DNA of 64,000 nucleotides, taken from NCBI RefSeq assembly GCF_040412425.1, contig NC_089744.1:37434099-37498098 (forward strand), written 5' to 3'. Both the position numbers and the translations under genes were made by a program. The stretch's first letter is position 1. Each line of letters opens with the position of its first letter. This DNA comes from Macrobrachium rosenbergii. Lineage: Eukaryota; Arthropoda; Malacostraca; Decapoda; Palaemonidae. The notes under the pieces are model-generated. The model was not told the origin of the DNA. It worked only from the letters and a program-made list of their open reading frames with translations, and searched no databases. Positions 56,399 to 64,000 of this stretch are shown in pieces.

Positions 56399-57432
56399 AT
56401 GAAAGCAAAACTTGTACATAAAAGTCTTTACTAATGACAACCAGTTCCGGAATAAACAATACCTTCATTTTCATGGATTTACCTAGTGTGAATAACATTT
56501 TATTGCATTATCCAATATGCAGAGAAACCGTCTTCGGAAACTGGAAAAGAATGAGATCAATATAATTCAGTTCAATTTTGTACTTAAATATAATGCGAAT
56601 GGTATCAGGAAGAAGCGTGTATATGTGTGCGTATACATACATATACAGTTTTTATTTGAGGACAGAATTCACTTAATAGATTACTTTCAGCAAGTTTGTT
56701 CTTTACAAGGACAATCTGATTATCTGTGAAAAACAAAGGAGTGTAACACAAATTCACTGGCTTTTGAAATCGAAAAGTTGGGAACATTAGTTTGTCTGAC
56801 TGTTTGTACTTTTTATACATTCTTCAGTCGAATAGCCACCATGGAATCGGCTACAGCAGAATCAGAATGCTTTACAAATTAATCCCCGCTCTTTAAAATA
56901 ACCTTATGTGCAGATGCTTATTTTTCACGACCTGCCTCTTTTCCACGTTTGACCATAACCGGCTACTATTCTCACATCCTGGAGGAACCTTAATCTATTA
57001 TTATTGAATTTTTATATTCGAAACATGTTTTAGTGACTATTTTCCTTTTTATGATTTTTTAATCAGACCTAATAATGAATGTGTTTACTCAAAAACCGGT
57101 TGTCTTTCCTCAGTGAAGATGTTTTATGTAGAAGTGATGGTTTTCAGTTTTATAAACTGACTCCACTTTCCACTGATAACTGGTAGCAAATACATACATG
57201 CATACATACATACATACATATATAAGTATATCTTATATATGTGTGTTTGTTTACATACATTGTGTGTGTGCCTGTTTACGTGTGTACGCATATATTCCAA
57301 TTACATAATTATGGTCATTTCATTTAAACCACTAGAATTTCCTCTTCGTGAAGCAGAAAAGCAAAATATCTAGTCGCTAACCTCTCTATAATGCAGTCCG
57401 TTTTATCAGAAATCCCACCTCTTTTTCTGCAG

Positions 57433-57639
57433 GCACTGTGTGCTGGTGGACAGCGGAAGGACACCTGTAGAGGAGATTCAGGTGGGCCACTGGTTATGTC
57501 CAGCGCTGGAGAAAGGAGATACTACGTCGTGGGCATCGTCAGTCGGGGTCCTGTTGTTTGCGCCGCAGCCAACACCGGAGGCCTCTACACAAGCATCAGT
57601 CATTACGTTCCTTGGATTCTTAGGAACTTGCGTCCGTGA
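57433..57639 (+). CDS. Terminal exon: catalytic Ser, substrate pocket, stop
   Basis: Acceptor TTTCTGCAG; the stop TGA is at 57637-57639. The peptide starts [20 protein letters not shown] and ends [18 protein letters not shown] has the nucleophile Ser. Asp six residues earlier sits at the base of the S1 pocket and predicts Arg/Lys specificity. Cys182, Cys191 and Cys220 equivalents are all present. The pocket wall reads VSRG where VSWG is usual, so Trp215 is replaced by Arg. Gly226 is kept in TGGLYTSI. The final W-I-L helix is normal, so the protease domain is complete. Confidence 0.97.
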   Translation, partial: ALCAGGQRKDTCRGDSGGPLVMSSAGERRYYVVGIVSRGPVVCAAANTGGLYTSISHYVPWILRNLRP

Positions 57640-57795
57640 ACAGGCAGAATGGTGATTTTTTTGTCTGGCTTTTACGGGCGATTTTCAAAAGTTCAGAACT
57701 GCAACAATAGAAGGAAATGCACTGATAGTTTTTAAACCGAGAGAATTTTAATCGATACCGTGAATCATTATTAATAAACACTAAGCATATGCACA
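57640..57795 (+). promoter_or_regulatory. 3' UTR with poly(A) signal
   Basis: A canonical AATAAA at 57773-57778 lies 134 bp after the stop codon. A TA microsatellite starts about 50 bp later. It is the first AATAAA after the stop and the likely end of the transcript. The exact cleavage site cannot be seen. Confidence 0.65.
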
Positions 57796-57824
57796 CAGAT
57801 ACATACAAACATACGCACATACAT

Positions 57825-57828
57825 GATA

Positions 57829-57927
<99 letters not shown>

Positions 57928-57948
57928 TGTATATATACATATATGTAT
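57825..57948. repeat. (TA)n microsatellite
   Basis: About 120 bp of TA with an ATACTGTATA interruption near the right end, shortly after the protease poly(A) signal. Confidence 0.95.
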
Positions 57949-58064
57949 TTATGTGTGCGTTCGTACAAGAAAATTATGCTAAGTTGTACCAGGGAACGGG
58001 AAATGGTTGGGGCAAAGTTATAATTCAAAAAGGTAAAAATGTACAACTTTAAAGTTTAAGGGAA

Positions 58065-58470
58065 TCCATGATTACGAAAACAAACAAGTAAAAACTGCGC
58101 CGAAGTTTCTTCAGCGCAATCGAGTTTTCTGTACAGCGTATAATCGAGGCCACCGAAAATAGATCTATCTTTTGGTGGTCCCGGTATAATGCTGTATGAG
58201 CCACGGCCCAAGAAGCTTTAACCACGGCCCGGTGGTGGCCTGTCCTATATCATCGCCAGAGGCACGATTATGGCTAGCCTTAAACTTAAATAAAAAAAAA
58301 AACTACTGAGCCTACAGGGCTGCGATTTGGTATGTTTGATGATTGGAAGGTGGATGATCGACATACCAATTTGCAACCCTCTAGCCTGAGTAGTTTTTAA
58401 GATCAGAGGGCGGACAGAAAAAGTGCGGACGGACAAACAATGCCGGCACAATAGTTCTTTTACAGAAAAC
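58065..58470. repeat. Dispersed repeat with strong hairpins
   Basis: It contains an imperfect stem of about 37 bp: AAAAACTACTGAGCCTACAG ... GGTATG (58296-58334) pairs with CATACCAATTTGCAACCCTC ... GAGTAGTTTTT (58362-58398). A second stem upstream is CCACCGAAAATAGAT with ATCTATCTTTTGGTGG. I recall this sequence type as a common decapod repeat. Only one copy is in the window, so the name is withheld. Confidence 0.65.
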
Positions 58471-58499
58471 AAAAAAAGTGCTTAAAAAATGTAATTTTT

Positions 58500-59215
58500 T
58501 CCCCTCAAAAAAGATATATTTCTACCATGAATGCCTATTGTTCAACTGGGTTAAAGAACTTAAAAGTTTAAAACTGAACACAGGTAAGTCCGACCAGGGT
58601 CCGACCTTAGAGATAATTAGCTCTCCATCACTTATGCAAATGAGGATTTTTCATTCCAATGAAGTTTCTTCGACTAAAGTGTAAAGTCTCTACGCTATGA
58701 CAGTAAACCAGAAATTTCACGCCCAGTTTTTATTTATGCAAATAACATAACGCTTGAATAATTCAAGCAGTACAAGTCTGAGGCCAATGGACTTTCGTGT
58801 ACTGTCTACAAAAGCCAAAATACTTAAAGGAGACTTTTAATACAAATGAAATCTCAGATCGAAGAACGCGGAACTATTGCTTATTTTGAAAACTTAGTTT
58901 GAATATTTTGGGGGACAAGTTATTACCGTCTATTCAGTTTAGGATAAAATGTGTAGTACAAGCACTCTGTACAAGAATGGTCCAGATATTGATAACAAGA
59001 GAATAACGAAGTCTTAAAAATGCGAAACTTCGTTGCCCTGTCACTCCTTCCAATTTACTAAGTGGCTGTTTGTTTTCAACAACTTTTAGACAAGCACTGT
59101 ACTGTCATCAGTTGCTTCTCGACTGTGAGTGCTTGCTAAATTGCCTCAAGATACGATTTACTCTTTAACTGAATTGTAAAATACCATTACATCCGCGTCA
59201 TTCTCCAGGAGACTT
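58500..59215. other. No gene seen
   Basis: Intergenic AT-rich DNA downstream of the protease. A 68-codon frame at 58478-58684 has no recognisable features. Confidence 0.5.
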
Positions 59216-59230
59216 TGCTTCTTCAGTCTT

Positions 59231-59340
59231 GCTAAGTAACCAACTGGTTCTTAGCCACGTACAATAAGTCTAATCCTTCGGGCCAGCCCTAAGAGAGCTG
59301 TTAATCAGCTCAGTGGTCTGGTAAAACTAAGGTATACTTA
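59231..59340 (+). repeat. tRNA-derived SINE, 5'-truncated copy
   Basis: TAAGTAACCAACTGGTTCTT AGCCACG ... CCTTCGGGCCAGC ... GAGAGCTGTTAATCAGCTCA GTGGTCT ... AAGGTATACTT matches the 3' half of the full copy at 60134-60411. Confidence 0.85.
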
Positions 59341-59421
59341 CTTAACTTATAACCTGACTGACTTACAATGACTGCTCTTGGTTGGGGCCGCAAGGGTAAC
59401 CCAACACTCTCAGGACTTTCC

Positions 59422-59666
59422 GGGTGCGTCCACACTACAGTGAAACGCGTCATAAACACACGTAGGAAACAGACCGCGTCCATATCACAAACAAGCTGAA
59501 AATAAGTCGACGAATGTAAGTGGAAAACGAGCTTTTGGCAATTGCTGAATAATCGTTTGAAGCACTGGTTAAAACTACCAATAAGTCGTTGACTTGTATT
59601 TAACCTGTCTGCGATGTTTGTGCGATAAGTTTTTGACATGTTTTACTATAATACGGATGTACACAC
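59422..59666. mobile_element. MITE copy 2
   Basis: Begins GGGTGCGTCCACACTACAGT like the copy at 7692. The opposite end read inverted is GTGTGTACATCCGTATTATA GTAAAACATG, an imperfect terminal inverted repeat. 245 bp, non-coding. Confidence 0.7.
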
Positions 59667-60133
59667 TTAGTCATGATTATACTCTCCCAGGCTACTAACC
59701 ACTTCAAGTAACATAAGTTATGAAAAAATTTAATTCAATTCGATCTTTCGCCGTTTTTATTTCATTGCCAGTTCATACTAATATTGTTTTGCCTTATTTC
59801 GTCTACCTAACAAAACGCATATTACAGTAAATAATTATACTGATGTGGGTGAGGAGTAAAGTCTACTATCAGTGCAGTGAACATTTACCTCATAGCTTGG
59901 TGACGTTTCTTGTAAAATTTCTTGATTTGTGATCGCCAAGATAATAAAAATATTCCCGACGTGTACCTCGTTTGCGATCAAATCATCATCATTCTTTAAA
60001 TAGAATAGATGAGTATCACCTATTGCGTTGTTAAGAATGTCTACCCTATATTAAGCATTGGCGACTTTAGGTGTTGTTTTACTTTTGAAGAATATCAGTG
60101 TGCATTATCTTTTAAGCATTTAAGAGTATTCGT

Positions 60134-60411
60134 GTTCCTCATTTGACGGGTGGGTACCGTTCTCAGATAGCACTCTGCTGGCCCCGCGTTCGATTCTCTG
60201 ACCGGCCAATGAAGAATTACAGGAATTTATTTCTGGTGATAAAAATTCATATCTCGGTATAATGTAGTTCGGATTCCACAATAAGCTGTAGGTCCCGTTG
60301 CTAGGTAACCAATTGGTTCTTAGCCACGTAAAATAAATCTAATCCTTCGGGCCAGCACTAGGAGAGCTGTTAATCAGCTCAGTGGTCTAGTTAAAATAAG
60401 GTATACTTTCC
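60134..60411 (+). mobile_element. tRNA-derived SINE, full copy with target-site duplication
   Basis: The 14-bp sequence TTAAGAGTATTCGT lies immediately before (60120-60133) and after (60412-60425) the element, a perfect target-site duplication. The head has GTTCGATTC (60188-60196), an exact Pol III box B, and an upstream CTCAGATAGCAC that may be a drifted box A. The body ends in AGCTCAGTGGTCTAGTTAAA ATAAGGTATACTTTCC. Mobilised by a LINE partner, by analogy with other SINEs. Confidence 0.9.
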
Positions 60412-60425
60412 TTAAGAGTATTCGT

Positions 60426-61790
60426 TATAAATAACTTTCAAATTCCCAGACTTAGGTATCTGAAATTATTAGATTTAGAAATGAACAATATAATTTCAAC
60501 TTGACAGCGTCTAAGCCTTCAGTGTTAGTCGTTGCTCGGTAAAATTACATGAACCTGTTCGGCGACGTCCCTGGAGATGATTTATCTTCAATGATATTTG
60601 CCTCAAGGTCCAGCCTGGTCACAACGGTATGTTATTTCTTAATGAGTGGATCGGCCACAGCTTTCGACCTGATTTTGGTCTGAGGGTCTCGAAATTAAAA
60701 TTTTGTCAAACTAGGACATTTCTCCGCTAAATATCCACATTTATGAATTTCGTCTTCAGTGTTTAAGATGGCCATAAAATAACAGTTGCAGTTATCCACT
60801 GGAATTATTCGAGAACTCAGGATTCAAATCTCTGATATATAATACAGATTTTTTAATAATGTAAAGTGTCACTTCTTTTCCTGTCGTACCGGCCAGTTTA
60901 ATTTTTGAGTACATACTACTATGCTGCGATAAATGCTATATTTAATAAAATAACGTCTCTAATATTCTGTATCGGAATAGCTGGAATAGCACGAACTGAC
61001 AAGAACAAGATACAGCGCATATGATTAACATCTCATCCTCATAACGATATACTTAAAGAATCGTGGATCACTCTTGCAAAAGTCAGGGATTCAATAACAA
61101 TAACACGAGTGACAGAGCAAGACTTTCCATTTTTCATTATCCTTACGCTTTCTGGACAGTAATCACTGACGACACGGCACGTAAAGAAACGGAAGTGAGC
61201 AACACATCAAGTGTCTATGCACTGAAATAAAACACGAATCTTTTCAACTGAGCACATTCTATAAAGGAGAAACACAGATAATACAGATAACGAGTCATAT
61301 AAGAATTGGGTGCTTTAAGACATGTAGGGAAATATGCAAGTTTTTGAAGTGTAATTAGAGAATAATGCACCTGCCCCGTCAAAAAATAACAGCAATATTT
61401 AAATTGGTGCTGGTATTTAAATTGTATTTCCCTATTTAAGATTTTGTGATAGTTAAAAGTGACGCCCATCTCCAGTAGACCACTTGTATCACACAGAAAA
61501 AATAAAATGATGGATATACATTTCGTTTAATATCTACAGTACTTGCAACCTCGACAAAATCGTTTGTAACTATTAGCACTGGTTCATCATGGTCGGTGCC
61601 CTTGCATCTTTTCACTGCCACAAACTTTGTTTAGACTGACCAAGCTAGAAGCATCATTCATGACACTGAAAAGTTGCCAACGAGGCACTTGTGATCATTC
61701 AGCGAGCAAGACAGAGAAAAGATGAGGGGGTTGGATAGGTTGCACGGCAAGGTTAAGAGACCCAGAAAATAAAGATGAAGTACAAGGATC
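60426..61790. other. No gene seen
   Basis: AT-rich intergenic DNA. Frames at 61215-61469 and 61436-61621 (minus) have no recognisable motif. Confidence 0.5.
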
Positions 61791-61971
61791 TAAAGGTGGA
61801 ACTGGGACAAACCCCCACAGTTACACTGCGGAGTAATAGTCAGAGAGGGTGGACAGCAAGAATGAAGAAAGGAAGGGGGAGCAGACGTAAAGTAAAAAGC
61901 TAAAAAGTGGGGGCAGTTAGGGGCCGAAGGAACGCTGCAAAACCCTCTAGTACTAACGACACCACCCTCTT
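61791..61971 (+). repeat. SINE-like dispersed repeat, copy 4 (diverged)
   Basis: Contains CACAGTTACACTGCGGA, AGAGAGGGTGGACAGCAAGA, ATGAAGAAAGGA and GTTAGGGGCCGAAGGAACGC TGCAAA in the family order. Confidence 0.7.
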
Positions 61972-62773
61972 TCAGGGGATATTAAGGAGTAAATAGTATA
62001 GGCTACACACTGTTTATCCGGAGCTTGTCTCAGCTGTTCTGTATGCATCGTCTTTCAGTAACAGAATTCATTGACTGCTTTAAGAGGCATCACAAGAACC
62101 GTGGCCACTGACGTCGGAAATTTGTTTTTAGCCATAAATGATTTCAACAAAATAAAAAAGGAAAACATTTGATATGAAAAAGTGCTCACAAAACATTCAT
62201 TCAGTCAAAAATTTATTAACACTTTTACCCTTACTTCCACAGGATTCTAGTTAAAACTTGAGAGATTGATATAGTCTAAAATAATTTTAGGAGGAAACCA
62301 GTTCCCTTAGCAATCATGAAAATGCCGATGATTTGTGCAGATCTTCTCTGAAAGCTCTGGAGGGGTGAATTGCCAGTGCATAAGCGAGGGCCAAAAAAAC
62401 TTAGCATTAAGAGCAAGTTACAACACAGATATAAATTACCGACACTTAATATCTTGAGTTAAAGGATCTAGTTCCCTCTTTACAATTGTCTAGTCTGAAC
62501 ATTTAGAGGAAAATGACATGGTAGAGGCAATAAAGAGTGAAATGAATTTGGCTTTTTTATTCTGTTCCGAGTTAGGTATCACAACATTCGGTTAATTAGT
62601 TGATGTTTTCCCCTTGGTGAAGAAAAGGGTTGTATATTAGATATTAAAGTAAATCCGGTTCCTAAGTAATTCGGGACTCTGATGTGGAGTTCATCATTAA
62701 CATAAATTACAAAATTCGGATGATACCGTTTTACTCTCTCGCTCTAGGTTTGTGGTGCACACAAAACACACAC

Positions 62774-62887
<114 letters not shown>

Positions 62888-63059
62888 CTCATCATAGGTG
62901 AGCTAATCCTCAGTGAGATAGGTACAGGGATATGGAAGGACATTGAACATTACGTGGTTTCTTTATTCACTAGCAACGTTTCGAGACAAAGTGACGTGGC
63001 TTTATGCTATACACAAGGGTACTGAGGAAGTATGGTTGTTTAGTGAAGGTACCAGTTTC

Positions 63060-63470
63060 TTAATTGCCAAACTTCAAGAACGAGTTGCGGTGGTGTTCAT
63101 ATGGTGATGTAATGACCTTCAAGTTATTATAATTTATGTCTGTCTTACAAATGCTGGCGTTATTCATGATATTTGATTGTTCTGGGCTGGATAATTTGCC
63201 GCCCGTTGGGTAACTTACAACTATACGATCATCGCAACTCACCTTGAGCAACCGGCGCGTACTTGCTATGTAGGTCTGCTGATTACATCGGCAGCAGTTG
63301 AATAAATATACTACACCAGATTTCATCAAAGAGGGGAATTTCGCTTTGTTTTTAGAAAGGCGCCGATAGCTCTAGGATTCACACAAGTAAGTCTGGCATC
63401 AACTGCTGGATAGTGGTGATTTAAAATTTTCTTAAGAGTAAAAACTTCTTATCTGGTATGTAAGGTAATT
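63060..63470 (-). pseudogene. GIY-YIG endonuclease domain of Penelope-like element
   Basis: The frame 63329-63060 reads KSGVVYLFNCCRCNQQTYIA then STRRLLKVSCDDR, later SYPTGGKLSSPEQSNI, ICKTDINYNNLKV and a stop. GVVY...YIAS corresponds to the GIY...YIG core, with Gly replaced by Ala in the second motif; the Arg of STRRLLKV is kept. Further upstream a shifted frame gives TLKKILNHHYPAVDARLT and AIGAFLKTK, which resembles the connector region of these proteins, so a frameshift separates the two near 63330. Confidence 0.8.
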
Positions 63471-63626
63471 TGACGTAATATCTTAGTTTCTGTACCAAAT
63501 ACACTGCAACAGGTGGATAAATAAGTTATTGATAATTTTCTTGACATATTTAAAAAAGATATTAGGTTTATAGCACTGTGGAGGAGTGTTGATAAAACAT
63601 TTAATATACAATTATAAAATCAAAAA

Positions 63627-63797
63627 CTAAAAATTCAGGCCAAGGCTGGTAAAAGTAGGTTTCCTGTAGATGCCCATGTTAGAACAGTTATCTTTACGAA
63701 ATACCATTGTATCTAAAAAGGCTAATTGTCCATGCTCTTCTAATTCGCAGGTAAATCTAATATTTTGATGTTCCTTTGAGATTTTTAATTCGTAATT
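63627..63797 (-). pseudogene. Penelope-like reverse transcriptase C-terminal fragment
   Basis: Minus-strand frame KEHQNIRFTCELEEHGQLAF, then LDTMVFRKDNCSNMGIYRKP, then TFTSLGLNF and a stop. I.FT.E.E..G.L.FLD..V.R......IYRKPT.T...LNF is the signature following the catalytic palm in Penelope-type RTs. The catalytic YxDD part is not present. Confidence 0.8.
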
Positions 63798-63895
63798 TTA
63801 CTTAGAAGTGTTTAAATTGCTTATAACTTTACCCTTACGTTTTACTTTTACTTTTTTCAACGTTTTGTATTAATGTAATATTTATTCTCTGCTTT

Positions 63896-63932
63896 TAGCC
63901 TGAAGATGGGACTTTGTCTCGAAACGTCGCTA
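63896..63932 (+). ncRNA. Hammerhead-ribozyme-like motif in the Penelope terminal repeat
   Basis: Core order is correct. TAGC (63896-63899) is stem I 5'. CTGAAGA (63900-63906) fits CUGANGA. One T precedes GGGAC-TTT-GTCTC (stem II with one G-U pair). GAAA (63921-63924) is followed by C, G, then the GTC cleavage triplet (63926-63928) and GCTA (63929-63932, stem I 3'). ACGT between GAAA and the triplet is self-complementary, so stem III could form only between two copies. The extra T at the base of stem II makes activity doubtful. Penelope-like elements are known to carry such motifs. Confidence 0.5.
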
Positions 63933-64000
63933 GCGAATAAAGAAACCATGTCATGTGCCATTTCCTTCCATATCCCAGTGCCTATTATCATGAAAAGTTA

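Larger units (their letters stand above)
53538..57432 (+). other. Intron 6 (3.9 kb)
   Basis: GTATGA at 53538 and CTTTTTCTGCAG before 57433. It contains two (CT)n tracts, a dispersed repeat also present near 43235, and (TA)n/(GT)n tracts at 54391 and 56163-56394. No gene is seen in 54466-56160 or 56400-57180. Confidence 0.8.
62910..63990 (-). mobile_element. Penelope-like element remnant with inverted terminal repeats
   Basis: On the minus strand an RT C-terminal fragment (63797-63627) is followed by a connector and GIY-YIG endonuclease (63470-63060), the gene order of Penelope-like elements. The outer blocks 62916-63010 and 63893-63990 are inverted copies of each other (GGGATATGGAAGG, TGGTTTCTTTATTC, CTAGC, ACGTTTCGAGACAAAG), matching the terminal repeats of these elements, which may be in inverted orientation. 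The internal region is shortened, so most of the RT is missing. Confidence 0.82.

Overview
This window is repeat-laden eukaryotic DNA, and the content points to a decapod crustacean. The evidence is a clip-domain trypsin-like protease with an arthropod architecture, very long and abundant (TA)n, (CT)n and tetranucleotide arrays, and several short dispersed repeat families of the kind I associate with shrimp, crab and crayfish genomes. The decapod assignment is inference from content, not a database match.

One host gene dominates. Seven exons on the + strand (337-466, 18020-18125, 46486-46588, 47354-47547, 51099-51206, 53434-53537, 57433-57639) join in phase at every junction with GT/AG boundaries. 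Together they encode the end of a clip domain, a proline-rich linker and a complete chymotrypsin-fold protease domain with the His/Asp/Ser triad. The 5' exons (signal peptide and start of the clip domain) lie left of the window. The stop is at 57637-57639 and an AATAAA signal follows at 57773. The first two introns are 17.6 and 28.4 kb. The activation site has Leu, not Arg or Lys, at P1, a hallmark of CLIPC-type proteases that act mid-cascade in arthropod immune proteolytic cascades.

Nearly everything else is mobile or tandem DNA, mostly inside the introns. Intron 1 holds a worn 82-bp tandem array (1020-2370), a MITE (7692-7944), an RTE-like LINE fragment (9156-10220) and copies of a SINE-like repeat. 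Intron 2 holds a foldback element with tRNA-like promoter boxes (19229-19524), an LTR-retrotransposon Gag remnant on the minus strand (about 24575-25318), a 540-bp TA tract, a 4.3-kb DNA transposon with about 150-bp terminal inverted repeats (26245-30550), a 200-bp long inverted repeat pair (31969/34059), a 31-bp satellite of about 65 units (38525-40549), a GC-rich triple-hairpin segment ending in poly(A) (40724-40820), a 16-bp array, another foldback element (42225-42468) and a 24-bp minisatellite (44385-45782). Intron 3 is almost wholly a 51-bp tandem repeat.

Downstream of the gene (57.8-64 kb) are a hairpin-forming dispersed repeat, a second copy of the MITE, a tRNA-derived SINE with a perfect 14-bp target-site duplication, and a Penelope-like element with an RT fragment, a GIY-YIG endonuclease and inverted terminal repeats. 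One of those terminal repeats carries a hammerhead-ribozyme-like motif.

No other protein-coding host gene, tRNA gene, rRNA gene or CRISPR array could be supported. The many open frames in TA and CT tracts are artefacts of low-complexity sequence.
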